Positions 9,323 to 21,120 of a stretch of DNA of 64,000 bases are shown piece after piece; position 1 is the stretch's first letter; each line of letters opens with the position of its first letter. The position numbers were made by a program, and so were the translations under genes. The notes beneath the pieces are model-generated. The model was not told where the DNA came from, did no database searches, and worked only from the letters and a program-made list of their open reading frames with translations. Origin of the DNA: Aspidapion aeneum (Eukaryota; Arthropoda; Insecta; Coleoptera; Brentidae); NCBI GenBank assembly GCA_963576565.1, contig OY755038.1, forward strand, positions 138,766,989 to 138,830,988, written 5' to 3'.

Positions 9323-10102
9323 GACATCTGTATATTTTCAGAAACACTTTCTGACCATTTAGAAAAATTGCGCCCCGTTTTTCAAAGACTACGGGATGCA
9401 GGGCTAACACTAAGACCCTCAAAATGCGAATACATAAAAGAAGAACTAGATCTGCTCGGTTACACTGTATCGAGCCAAGGCCTAAAACCCGACAAAAAGA
9501 AATTAATTTCTATTGAAAATTTTCCAAAAATTAAAACACAAAAAAATGTCATGCAATTTTTAGGCCTTGCAAATTTTTATCGAAAATTCATAAAAAACGT
9601 TTCTGCTATAGCCAGACCGCTTCACGATTTAACCAAAAAAAAAAAACACCTTTCTTTTGGGAAGAAAAACATCAAAAAGCATTTGAGGAGCTAAAACGAA
9701 GGCTGATCACATCACCAGTTTTAGCGCATTATCAACCCGAAAAAGAATGCGTTTTACACGTCGATGCAAGCAGGCAAGGCCTAAGTGCCATACTTTTGCA
9801 AGAGGGGACCCTGTTGCCTATGCCAGTCGAAGTTTAACAAACGCAGAAAAAATATGTCAATCTCTGAATTAGAGCTAGCAGGAATAATATACAGTTTACG
9901 CTATTTTAGAACATTGGTATATGGTAAGCATGTGCGAATCATAACCGATCATCACGCACTATGCTGGTTAAAATCAGTTAAAGATCCCGTAGGAAGATTA
10001 GCCAGATGGGCAATAAAATTGTCAGAATTTGACTACACAATAGAACACAAAAGTGGAACAAAACACAGAGATGCCGAGGATGAAGAGGAACAATTAGAGT
10101 AG
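9323..10102 (+). pseudogene. Gypsy RT thumb/connection and RNase H, several frameshifts
   Basis: After the insertion the RT resumes with FSETLSDHLEKLRPVFQRL, then KCEYIKEELDLLGYTVS and VMQFLGLANFYRKFIKN. A run of A at 9640-9651 is where the frame shifts. RNase H follows in pieces: VLHVDASRQGLSAIL (catalytic Asp), SISELELAGIIYSLRYFR (catalytic Glu) and IITDHHALCWLKS (catalytic Asp). At least three frame changes lie between 9640 and 9860. Confidence 0.85.
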
Positions 10103-10132
10103 ATACCCACGTTCATTATTGAACCCGAAGAT

Positions 10133-11023
10133 ATGGGAAAATTACAGGGAGAAGACGAAAGTTTGCGAGAGATCATAGACGGTTTACAAGATCCTGACAA
10201 AATTGGCAGTATTGGACTAAGAAAAAGAATAAAAAATTTTAGGCTTATAGACACAGTTTTACACAAAATAAATCCTAGGCCAGAAGGGCGAGAATTTTTA
10301 CTAGTCATACCAAAAAATTTAATTGGAGAGATTTTATTTGCACATCATAACGAGCCGCTAGGAGGCGCTCACCTGGGAGTGGCCAAAACGACAGAAAAAA
10401 TTAAAAATCGATATTTTTGGGACCATCAACAAAAACATATCGAAGATTTTATTAAAAGATGCCCAGACTGTCAAGCCAGAAAAGGACAACAAAATAGAAT
10501 TCCCATAGGGCTATTACAACCTATGCCGATAGGCGTTCCTTTTGAGAGAGTGTCTATAGACCTTCTCGGGCCATTCCCATTATCAAAACTAAAAAATACA
10601 ATGATTGTAGTCGCGACAGCTTATGCGACAAGATGGGCCGAAACAGCGCCATTGCCGGACGGAAAAGCAAATTCTGTCGCAAAATTTATGGTCGAAAAAA
10701 TAATTACAAGACATGGATCGTCCAAATATCTGTTAAGCGACAGAGGGCAAATTTTTAGATCTGAACTAATAAGAGAGATGTTAAAAATGATGTGCGTCAC
10801 AAGCCAGTTCACTACGTCATACCATCCACAGTGCAACGGACTAGTAGAAAGAATGAATAAAACTATCGCAGATATGTTATCAATGTACACAAATACATCA
10901 CATACAGACTGGGATACATTTTTACCTTTAGTGACATCTACCTATAATTGTTCAAAACAAGCAACGACCCAGTACTCGCCATTTATGCGCTTGTCTATTG
11001 TAGGGAACCAATATTACCTATAG
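10133..11023 (+). pseudogene. Gypsy integrase: zinc domain and catalytic core
   Basis: It carries the HHCC zinc domain (HHNEPLGGAHLGV to CPDCQARK) and the D,D,E core: VSIDLLGPFP, KYLLSDRGQIF and CNGLVERMNKT. All three catalytic residues are present. It would insert cDNA into the host genome. The frame shifts near 10950-11020, after the core, and the tail continues in the overlapping phase. Confidence 0.9.
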
Positions 11024-11403
11024 AAGCAAATATCATGATGAGTCCACCACCGAGTAACACGGAACAAATCCGAAACCGGGCACTCGCAGTGCGAAATGCC
11101 GCAGCGGAAAATATAAAAAATCAGCAGCAAAAAGACAAAATTCACTATGACGCAAAACACAGACACGCGGAATATAAAGATGGCGAGAAAGTGAAAGTTT
11201 TTACTCCAAAAGTAGGACGAAGCGAAAAATTATTGCTCAGATGGTTCGGCCCATATTACGTTACCCGCAGAAAGTCGGATGTGGATTACGAAATAAGAAA
11301 AGGACCATCAAACAAATGCAAAAAAGAAGTGGTTCATGTCAGCAGGATGCTACCTTACTATGACCCATGGACACCAGAAGTAGTCCCAGTGACAGAAAAT
11401 TAA
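10948..11403 (+). pseudogene. Gypsy integrase C-terminal domain (GPY/F-like module)
   Basis: The segment starts with the end of the integrase core (LVYCREPILPIEAN) in a new frame and contains EKLLLRWFGPYYVTRRKSD, which is the GPY/F module, and VVHVSRMLPYYDPW, the usual end of Gypsy Pol. It stops with TAA at 11401-11403. In the family this module contacts DNA and guides integration. Confidence 0.85.
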
Positions 11404-12197
11404 GCTGTCAATTTTTTTTTAAGGCCCTTATGGCAAGGCCCTTAGGGCAAAGCCCTTATGTCACAAATATTCCCCTGTATATAAAGACACTATTTAAAGT
11501 TAAGTGAAATAAAATAAAGGACGCTAGTTTAGTGAAGTGAAAAATAAATTTTTGTTCAATGCAAAATTTAAATTTTAAAAGTGATACCTACCTATAATTA
11601 AATAAATAATTTTATTTTTTATTTTCAGTGCAATTATAAATAAAACAATTAAAAACCGATTAGGAGGTGTACGGTATCATGTTATTAAAACACTACACCA
11701 GATAATATAACAAAGTGTCAAGCAACGACCGCTTTGAAAACTTTATCTACATAAATATAAACTGTTTATAGGAAATATAATATCAATAGTAAACGACCGA
11801 CTAATTAGTGTTCACCAACCTAAGTTTAGAAAACAATTAGGTAGTAATAATAATAAATTAAATTAAATGTTGGGATAACACTCCCGCAAAGTTTAAAAAT
11901 AAGTTAAAAATTATTGAAATATTTAACTTATAAGTATCAACTAATTAGATAAATTGTTGTAAAAACATTTAAGGAATATAAAAATTTTGATTAAATTTGT
12001 TGAGACAACTCGGAGTTTGTTTAATAATATCAAGCCGGACGTTTTAAAAACACTTAGAAGTTTAATATTTTTCGTAAAACATTTATATTAACGATCAAAA
12101 CTTTATAAATAATTAAAGTATTTTTTTAAATAAATTAATATGTTGTGGAAATAAGCCACAACTTTATTTTGATAACTTTTAATATTTTGCTAACAAG
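11404..12197 (+). other. Non-coding stretch between pol and LINE-B
   Basis: Just after the pol stop a 14-base unit (AAGGCCCTTATGGC and variants) is repeated nearly three times at 11421-11460. TTTTATTTTCAG near 11618-11629 looks like a splice acceptor, which would suit an env subgenomic message, but this is speculative. The rest is AT-rich with no coding signal. Confidence 0.4.
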
Positions 12198-12418
12198 GAA
12201 CAGACAGCAATTTTTTTTTTTTATTTGTCAAACACACTGTGTTTTTTTTTATTACAATCTAGTCAGTAAGACTAATTAGCAATTTTGTTTTAACTTAATT
12301 TACTAGAAAAGTCAGATTTAAACTTAGGGTTCACTCAACAGTTCTCCCCGCTTTGTTTAGTCTGTAACTCACAATTATGTTGTGTTTATAGCATTATTTT
12401 GTTTTATGTGTAATTCAC

Positions 12419-13799
12419 TTAGTTTACTAGCTCAAACGGCTTCACTCTTTTTAGTCGTCGAACTAGCATAGTATTGTCTAGAAGCTGAATTGCTTCCACA
12501 TTCACATGCCGATGGAGTCTATCTTCATGGCTTTTTGCGTACTTTTTTATAGTCTCTGCTACAGTTTCGATTTTTAGATCTCGATGAAGGTCACTATTTC
12601 GAACGTACCAAGGTGCATTCACAATGTTTCTTAATACTTTATTTTGAAATCTCTGTACAACTAGAATGTTACTCTCTTTAGCACAACCCCATAGTTGAAT
12701 ACCATATGTCCATACTGGTTTCAGTATTTGTCTATAAAGCAGTAACTTATTATGAATTGTTAAATTGGACTTCCTTCCAATTAGCCAGTTCATTTTTCTA
12801 TACCTTATCTCAAGTTCTTCTTTTTTTTTCTTAACATGTGCTTTCCAGCGCAATTTGGCATCAAGTGTCATACCTAGATATTTTGCCTGATTCGAATATG
12901 GTACTGGAATGTTGTTAATTGTTATTTGTATGTGATTTATCTTTTTGTTTGTAAGATCAACATGAATTGATTTGGTTTCATTTAATTTTATTCGCCACTT
13001 TGTGGTCCAACTGTGAATTTGGGTGACTGCATCCTGAAGTTTTTCTATGCATTTTTCAATAGATTTTTCTACCGTCAATAAACCAGTATCATCGGCAAAT
13101 GTTGCTAAGTGACAATTTTCTGGCTTTGGGATATCACAAGTGAATAATAAGTATAGATAAGGGCCTAGTACGCTACACTGGGGCACGCCTGCTTGAATTT
13201 CTCTTAAATTTGAGTATGAGTCTTCCTGTTTTACACTAAAATGTCTATCAGATATGTATGATTCCAAAATATCCGAAGATTGTTTTGGCAGAAACCGTTT
13301 TAGTTTAAAATTAAGGCCTTCATGCCACACTTTGTCAAATGCTTGTGCTACATCTAGACAAATTGCAGAACAAACTTTTCCCTCTTCTAGTGCTTTTTCT
13401 ATTATATTAGTAATTCTGTGTACTTGATCTATCGTGGAATGCTTGTCTCGAAAACCAAATTGATGAGATGGTATAATTTCTTGTCTTTCTATGATGGGTT
13501 TTATTCTTTTAAGCAATAATTTTTCATAGAGCTTGGATATAATTGGCAGCAAAGATATTGGCCTGTAAGATGACACGTCATGGAGTGGTTTTCCCGGTTT
13601 TGGAATCATGATAACTTCTGCAACTTTCCACAGTTTAGGTACATACCTAAGCATAAAAGACACATTAATTAGGTTGCATAGTTTTACGATAGCTTTTCTG
13701 GGGAGTTGTTTTATGTCTACCCCGTTAATAAGATCAAACCCTGGGGATTTTTTCGAATTAATATTTTTGATTTCTGTTAATATTTCTTTTGGGATGTAA
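12419..13799 (-). pseudogene. LINE-B ORF2, reverse transcriptase part
   Basis: The minus-strand frame reads LPRKAIVKLCNLI, then VIMIPKPGKPLHDVSSYRPI, HQFGFRDKHSTIDQVHRI, ICLDVAQAFDKVWHEGL and CHLATFADDTGLL with the FADD catalytic box. The highly conserved GVPQGSVLGP reads AGVPQCSVLGPY, a Gly-to-Cys change. The C-terminus has KYLGMTLDAKLRWKAH and the LINE tail NAPWYVRNSDLHRDL. It is out of frame with the endonuclease part by an indel near 13790. Confidence 0.92.
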
Positions 13800-15077
13800 G
13801 CTTAATATGGTCCTCGATTTGATGGGGTTCATTAAAATGAAAGTGTTCATCTGGTGCTTCGTGGGGCTGAAATGTTTTTTCTAAATGACTTGCAAAAATA
13901 TCTGCTTTTTCTTCGTTACTCCTTGCCCACTGGTTGTTAGATTTTCGTATGGGTGGAATTTGGATAATTGGTCTTTTAAAATCTTTGGTTGCTTTCCAAA
14001 GGGAATAGTCGGTATTTTTATCATCTGTAAGTTCATTAAGAAAATGGTTAATAGATTCATTTTTTATTACTAGAATTTCTCGCCTAATGCGCTGCGTCAT
14101 TTTGTTGAGATTTGTTTTGTCCCGAGGATCACGACTTTGCTGCCACTTTCTTCTTAGTTTCCTTTTTTCCAATATAAGGTCTCTAATTTCCTTTGGATAG
14201 TTTTTTCCCTTAAAAATTCTCTTTGGTTTTGGACTGTTTTCCCAAGCTGCTTGTTGAATATTTGTAACAAAATATTCAACTTCTTTATCGATTTGTTCCG
14301 GCGTTTGCAATGGTACTGATAGGTTTATTTTTTCTGACAGACTTTGTTTAAAACTAATCCAGTCAGTCAGTTTATTAACTAGTGAGATATTTGCTTCTTT
14401 CTTTATTATGTTTTTACTAAGAGTTAGAATAATAGGTGAATGATCTGAGTGTAAATAAAAACTTTCTTCTTTATCTACAAAACTTAAAGATATATTTTTT
14501 ACTATAAAAAAATCAATTAGATCTGGAATTTTTCCTGGATCTGTTGGATAGTATGTGGGCTTACCAGTTGATATCGGCTCACATTGATATTCACTAATAG
14601 CTTGCAAAAGTTCTTTTCCTTTAGAATTCGTCAGTCTAGATCCCCAGTAGGTATTTTTTGCATTAAAGTCACCTCCAATTATAAAACGGTTTCCTAATTT
14701 TCTGAGAAAATTAAGATATTGATTTTTCTTTAGTAAGTGCCTTGGTGGTATATAGACAGCACTTATGACTAATGTATATGTTTTGGTTTTTACACTTACT
14801 AATGTAGCTTGAATCTCTATGGTTTTATATCCCATCTCCTCATAGTGTGATATATTTTCTTTAATTATTACAGCACTTCCCCCATGTGCAGTATTGCTAG
14901 GGTGAATTGTATGATACACTTTATAACCTTTAAATTTAATGTGAGACTGGTTAGTGAAATGCGTTTCTGATACAAGACAGACGTCAATTTTTTCTATGTC
15001 TAGAATAACTTGCAAGTCTTGCTAATGTTGCAAGAGACCATTGGCATTCCAAGCTAGGATTCTAAGATTACTGACCA
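13777..15077 (-). pseudogene. LINE-B ORF2, endonuclease part, early stop
   Basis: ORF2 should begin at the ATG at 15077, overlapping the ORF1 stop by 11 bases, with NLRILAWNANGLLQH. A TAG follows within 20 codons, after which the frame is open to 13777. It has IDVCLVSETHFTN, RFIIGGDFNAKNTYWGS and YLHSDHSPIILTL, the three catalytic blocks of the apurinic-type endonuclease that nicks target DNA. The frame ends in a stop that follows a one-base indel; the RT continues in the next phase. Confidence 0.9.
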
Positions 15078-16388
15078 TTTTGAGGCATATTGGTAGCTCC
15101 GTTATTGCTACTTTCTAGTTTAGTTAATCGCTTATCAAGTTTGTTCAATTTCTCCAAAATGAATTGTAGTGTTTGTTCCATAGTATTTTGACTACTGATA
15201 TTAATATCAGGTATAGTAGCTGTTGCTGCTACTTGGCTGTATGTCCTTGTCACAGAGTTTTGTGTGACTGTGTTTCTTGTCTGTTGGTTTTGTCTATTTG
15301 TACTCACGTTTGGTATGAGATTCGGTTTCTTAGGTTTATTTTTCAATTTTTGTATTTCCTTAGCAACAAGGCATCCTCTGTAGTTAGCAGGATGCTTGCC
15401 TCCACAGTGGATGCATTTTGGCTCAGATTCTTTTGGTTGGTGGTTCTTTAGCGCAATATTTTTGCGTGTGTCCATAAGATTGGCATCTTTTGCATTGAGG
15501 GACTAACTTTGAGGTTTTTAGTGCTTTTATTTTCACTTCAATCCCAAGGATACTGGAAATTTTAAAAATTTTGTTGATATCTTCATCGTGGCTAAATGTG
15601 AGCATAAACATGTTAAGAGGTTGTCTTGTTCTCCATTTAAGTTTGTTGCTGGCCTCCACTGCCTTAAATCCTTTTTTTTGTAGATCAGCTACAATTTTTT
15701 GTGGGTCACATGAGAAGTGTATCCTATTCGCTATTACTCTAATTGGCTTTATTTGTTTGTTTTCGTATGAGTGCCATTGATGCTTTATTTCATTAAGCAT
15801 TTTAGTAACCAGCCGATAGCTGTCTACGTCTTGTACATTTATTTTAATATTTTCGTTATTTAAAACTTTTATTTTAACTCCTTGTATGATATTTAACTTT
15901 TCATAAATATCATTAAAATTATTTACGCCATTTACCATAATCGGTGGAGGTAATGGAGCTTTTTTAACCTTAGTAGGGGGTTCTTCATTTTGTCTTTTAT
16001 TGGAGGGCTCTCCAGTGCCCGAGCTTTGTTGTGGTGGTGAGAGTGAAGTATCCATTCGACGTTTTTTCCAACCTTTTCCTTTTTGTCTGATCCACTCAGT
16101 TTCTCTTGCCAGATCGTCCTCATCAGTAATGTAGTCCATGTCAGACTCTTCTTTTTTAGTGACTTTTGTCTCTAAATCTGCAAATTTTCTTTGCATACTT
16201 TCCAGTTGACTTCGGAGATAATCCACTTGTACACTAAGTGAATTTTTTTCGTTTTCGGATTTTTTCCATTCGCTATATAAAACTTCTTCATTTTGTGTTC
16301 TAGCATGGCTATCCTGAAATAATTCGGCATTATCCATTTTTTCTTGATTTTGTTTGGGCTTTTCGCTAATTTTTAAAACAAGTTTCAC
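15068..16388 (-). pseudogene. LINE-B ORF1, RNA-binding Gag-like protein, one frameshift
   Basis: The first part (16388 to 15423) is polar, with a coiled-coil-like KKSENEKNSLSVQVDYL region, an RRM-like middle (VNNFNDIYEKLNIIQ to MFMLTFSHDEDINKIF) and a first knuckle CKRCQSYGHTQKYC. The frame then slips and the second part (15475 to 15068) gives CIHCGGKHPANYRGC, the second knuckle typical of Jockey ORF1, and a C-terminal helix. Jockey ORF1 binds the element RNA. Without the slip near 15450-15475 the protein would be about 440 residues. Confidence 0.85.
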
Positions 16389-16594
16389 AGGTGATGGTAC
16401 ATTTTTTTGCTTTTAAACATGATATATTATTTATAATACACATTGTATATAGATTTTTAACACAGGTTTTTCGCGCCCGAGGTTTATTGTAAACAAAACA
16501 CACTTCGACTTTGACCTCGTTAGTACTATCATGCAGGTACGATGCAATATAACCGTACTGAACTGCGATCGAACGAATACTGAACAGACAGCAA

Positions 16595-16757
16595 TAAAAC
16601 AAATAAAACGCAAAATAAATATCGATTCGAAATGCTATTATTTATTATTTTATTAAAATAAATTTTAATTTTAAAAAGAGACATTTAATTTTAAACAAAT
16701 CTAAAGGCATGTAAATAACATATATTTGCAAAGAATTTTTTTAGATGGAACTTCATA
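16595..16757. other. Short AT-rich spacer before env
   Basis: Between the right LINE-B duplication and the env fragment there are about 160 AT-rich bases without coding signal. They should be continuous with 12197 in the pre-insertion state. Confidence 0.4.
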
Positions 16758-18667
16758 TTGTGCATCATAGCAATTAAGGTCACAGAAGCCGAAAACAACC
16801 AATCCTACCTAGTAGAAGTCAGTGCCGGAGCATTTTGGAAGGCACTACCGCAAACTGTAGCATACGAAGCTACAATTCCGATTACATATAAAATGGACTG
16901 GTCAGAAGAGATCATGACAGAACCAGAGTTACCAAGATATATCTGCGAGTCATATGGCGACAATTGTAACTTGGTATCACACACACATGAGTTAGGGAAG
17001 GCATTTAAAAAAGAATTCGATTTGTTAAACGGTAACTGAGGCGGATCTTCGATGAGGGCACAAAAATCTCAACAAAATTTAAGGCCAAAAAGGGCACTAG
17101 GCTTCATCGGAGACGCTCTAAATTGGTGTTGTGGTGTCGCGACCGAAGAAAAACTCGATATAATTTCTGAGGATGACGAAACAGTAAAAAGGCAACTTAA
17201 CACAATCAGTAAAGGGCTAGGCGAAACCCTTCACAGTATCGGGGAACAGTCAAAACATTTTTCCGATTACACTACAATAATTGGCGATACTTTTAAAGAT
17301 ACAGAACGTAAATAAAGAGGTTAAAGTAATCCTGAGGGATGAAGAAAGTTTTGCACGTCTCTGGCCAACCAGTATCAAAATTTAAGGCGAATAATATCTC
17401 TAACTCGCGCGCTAAGAAAACAAAAAATTATTAAATCATGCAAAGCAAGAAAAATCCCTATTGAAATAGTCAATCCAGAGGTTTTACGCAAAGATTTAGA
17501 TAATTTGGAAAAACAAATCTATTCGTCAAATCAATGTTTGGCAATTTCAAAAGAAAATTTTACGAACTTCCAATATGCGACTGCAGCATCACCGAAAATA
17601 AAATTTTTATTCACACTAAAATACCAATTATACAACACAGACAAAAGTGGGTCCTTTATGAACCGAACCGAACCGAACCACCCTTCGCATGGTTCAATCA
17701 AACATGTACAATACCACACCAGGCATTGTACATCGCTGTCTCAAAAAATAATTACGGAAAAGAATAGATTAGACAAATTTCAGGTACAGGGCTACACTTT
17801 TGTAGACCTTATCACGACAAATTATGTTTTATTTCTAGGTTTTCTGCGGATAATATACAGGGACCAGAGTGCGCCAAAAAATTGTATCACGCCGCGTCTG
17901 TAGAAGAAATAAGTTCATACTGCCCGATGAATTGCCACTCGTTGATCATCTCAGAAATAAATGACATAACATACATACTTACACATCTGCAAGAAAAAAC
18001 CTATCTCTCATGCGGTAGTGGAAAAACCGAGCTAAAAAACGTTTATAACAAAAAGGAGCTTTAAAAATTAAAATCCCATGCAATTGCCAGTTAAAGTCAT
18101 CCGGAGAAATTATTATCCCACAAAAATTCCCATGTAACAATAAAATCGAGACGGCGAGCATAGTTCACATTATACCTGCAGTTTGGTAAAATCTAAAATC
18201 ATTCATTTTAAGACCAAAAATGCAACACATGCAACCTACATATAAAGATATGCAAGAATGCCTAAACTCAAATTGGACACTAAATATACCACATTTAAAT
18301 TTGACGTCATCAGAGACAACATTAAAACAAATTGAAAATTCAGTGGACACTATCATACCGCAAACATACGGTTTCAGCGATAAATACGGTATGGGAAGTC
18401 ACGGAATTTTTTTGCTATGGAATTTTCTGCTCAGTGTCGACTGCATACCTATTTTTTCATCATCCGATTGTAAGTCTGGCAGCATCACCAGTTCAAGTTG
18501 CTAACGCACAAAATATTTTAAACCAAAAACATTCAACTAAAGGTAGACCCCGTATAGAAATCCTAAACTTCATCAGACACAAAAAGTATTATACTGGGGA
18601 TTTCTTTCAAATTCGCAACAATGTTGCCAGTACTTTTATAACTTGTAATTTTGATGTAGGTACATAA
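16758..18667 (+). pseudogene. env: Errantivirus-type envelope gene, heavily frameshifted
   Basis: Several short frames in a row carry features of insect retrovirus envelope proteins related to baculovirus F. A surface part (16758-17039) is followed by a furin-like site RPKR at about 17082-17093 and a hydrophobic Gly/Ala-rich fusion-peptide-like stretch, then a helical region to 17315. Further fragments run through 17330-18180 with a Cys-rich block near 18070-18140, and a hydrophobic membrane segment lies near 18400-18460, followed by a basic tail to 18667. Stops and frame changes are frequent, so no product is expected. It lies on the same strand as the Gypsy gag-pol, with LINE-B between, so it is probably the env of that element. 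Confidence 0.65.
17658..17681 (+). repeat. Short CCGAA tandem run
   Basis: GAACCGAACCGAACCGAACC lies inside the env remnant. Similar CCGAA runs occur near 40129 and, inverted, near 54160. Confidence 0.5.
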
Positions 18668-18910
18668 GTAAAATGGTAACTAATAAAAATCAAAATAATA
18701 TTTTGTTTTTGAATTCGGCTTACGTTTTGGATTGCTATACATGTACCTGTAATAGAATATGTTTACCATCCTATGTGAAAAAAGGATTGTTTTCATTGAT
18801 TTTTTTTTGAGATCTTATCATTAATAATGTTTTTCTATACAATTTAATTCTAGGTTGTAAGTATAACCTCTAGATATGTATGTATGCATGTCTGTCTGTG
18901 TGCCTATATG

Positions 18911-18945
<35 letters not shown>

Positions 18946-19758
18946 GTTTGAAAAAAAGTTTTTTTTTAAGTTAGAATATGTTATCCAATAATCAATCGGT
19001 AAATTTTTGTTTACATAGGTACCTAAACTTAACAAAAATCATAAAACATTTGCTTTTAAGTCCCTGTTTTTATAGATCTATGTGGCCGTTTAAATCCTTA
19101 TATATTTTGAATTAAAAGGAAAGTATAAATTAGAAATAATCAGCTAAAGTTGGTTTTTTTCGAAGATTGTTGATTGTCGATTTTTATAGAACGTACAACG
19201 ATTAGCACCAAATTGCAATTTTTGTGCAGTCAACCAACTTGAGCTTGTTTTTTGCAGGAACACAAAATAACTAGCGGCGATATCCTGTAATGCAAACCAT
19301 TTTTTTTTTACTGCACATGCGCACCTCTCTCTTTCTGATCACATAAAATTATCTTCCTCTTACTAACTTCACATATGCTCGACCACAGCTGAGAGGGAGA
19401 TATTTTATGTGAGAAGAAAAAGTACGGTAGCGAATGCGCAGTTTAAAATATTGATTTGGTTTTCGGTTTTCTGAAAAAAACGGGACCCCATTTAAGTGTG
19501 AAAAACGTTCAACTGAAAGTAAGTTTAATTAAATTTCTTTGGTGTGAGGTTAGAGTTCATAAATAGTTTAATAGTTTTGTATTCCTAGGTGGTATTTCAA
19601 AAGTTATTAAAACGAGATTACTAAACTGCACTTTTAACTATTAATTATTGTTCTCACTACAAATGTTTTCGGTATAAAAATAACTCTTGCTTTTAGTCCA
19701 AATAAATTTAATTTAAATGTTTTGATCACGAAAGTTAAAAAAACCTTTTCTTTATATA

Positions 19759-19802
<44 letters not shown>

Positions 19803-20159
19803 CTTAAAAAAAATAGTCTACAAAACTCCCCTGGGCAACTCTGGAAAACTCAAAAAGCTTTTTGATTTGATTTAACGCGAAAATGGAACGTCGCAGAGAA
19901 AACCTTTGTTGACAAAAAAAAATTGTGTGAAGTGTAAACTTTAACAAGGCGAAATTAATAATACTGGCCTTCATCTGCATCATCATATTGCTCGCTGAAT
20001 GTTCCTCTCACAGTTAGTCGACTCGAGCCGACTTCACCCGAATGAGCGTTACATAGCCGAGTCTGACGGCTCAGTTCAATTCAGTACCCACAAAAACTAC
20101 TAAACGCGCCTAAAGAAGTTTACACTTCAAAAATTCCTTTACAATTTTTCTTAAAGGTT
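18668..20159. other. Non-coding AT-rich region with two TA microsatellites
   Basis: No coding sequence was recognised. TA runs lie at 18913-18942 and 19763-19801. A loose inverted repeat spans 19310-19445 (CACATAAAAT and ATTTTATGTG around a GC-richer centre). An exact 14-base inverted pair (TGAAGTGTAAACTT near 19925, AAGTTTACACTTCA near 20112) suggests another decayed fold-back element. Confidence 0.5.
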
Positions 20160-20970
20160 ATAGCTCTAGACTTACATGTATAGAAGATAGAGGGCACCAA
20201 AATTGACAAAAATCAGTTTTTTGCATTTTACGCAAAAACGGTAAGTCGTAGGGAAGAATTTTATTTTAGAGAAATATTACCCATACGAGTCTTTACAATC
20301 AATCTCCATAGTCTATAGGTCTACAACAACATGTTTAGAAGGTAGATGGCAGCTAAGTTGTCAAAAAATGTGTTTTTTTTTGTAGAAAGAAACTTTATAA
20401 ACATAAAATGTTAAAGGACACAATTTTCTACATTCTTTCCTTTTGGGCCACAGGTTTACAACTACGTGTAGAACATATAGGGCGCCAAATTTGCAAAAAT
20501 TATTATTTTATTTTATGCAAAAACGGTAGGTCCTAGAAAAACACACTATAGACAAGAAATCTCCAGGACGCCATTCTCTACAATTCACCTATGTGAGTCA
20601 CAGCTCTATGACTTATGGTTTTTGCGTAAAATGCAAAAAAGTATATAATGGGCATTTTTGGCACCCTCTGTCTTCAACACATGTGGTTGTAGAGCTGTAA
20701 ATTGTCATTGTCGCATTGTAGAGAATTGTGTCTTGATCATTTTATGTCAATAAAGTTTTTTTTATGACTTACCGTTTTTGCATAAATTGCAAAAAACATA
20801 ATTTTTTGAAATTTTCTCCTAAACGTGTGGTTGTAGACCTATAGACTATGAAGACCGATTGTAGGGAATCCTATGGGTAATATTTCTCATACATTAAATT
20901 TTGTCCCTACGACTTATCGTTCCCGCGTAAAATGCAAAAAACTGATTTTTGTTCGCTATTTTTCAGAAAA
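20160..20970. repeat. Large fold-back repeat with internal modules
   Basis: The block 20212-20343 recurs inverted at 20812-20946 at roughly 80 percent identity, and the inner blocks 20345-20520 and 20640-20810 are also inverted copies of each other. The centre lies near 20530-20630. The phrase GCAAAAACGGTAAGTC, or its complement, recurs about five times, once per module. The whole sequence could fold into an arm of about 350 bp. It has no coding capacity and resembles a Foldback or large MITE-type element. Confidence 0.75.
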
Positions 20971-21120
20971 AAAATTAATAGCGGCAACCATGTAGACCCA
21001 ACGTCACCCTTGCATCATTTATCGTTGCCTTTGAGAGGTTATCCGAATAAACGTGTGTTTTAGTTGTTTTTTTGGGATATTTATCACAAAATAAAGATTT
21101 TTTTTGTATTAAATTTAAAA

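Larger units (their letters stand above)
12211..16581 (-). mobile_element. LINE-B: full-length Jockey-like non-LTR retrotransposon
   Basis: GAACAGACAGCAA occurs at 12198-12210 and 16582-16594, a 13-bp target-site duplication that brackets the element exactly. On the minus strand it has a 190-base 5' UTR, ORF1 with Cys/His motifs, ORF2 with endonuclease and RT, a 3' UTR, and a poly(A) tail seen as T's at 12211-12222. This is the Jockey layout. ORF1, the start of ORF2 and the EN-RT junction each carry one lesion. The insertion separates a Gypsy pol gene from an envelope gene. Confidence 0.95.
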
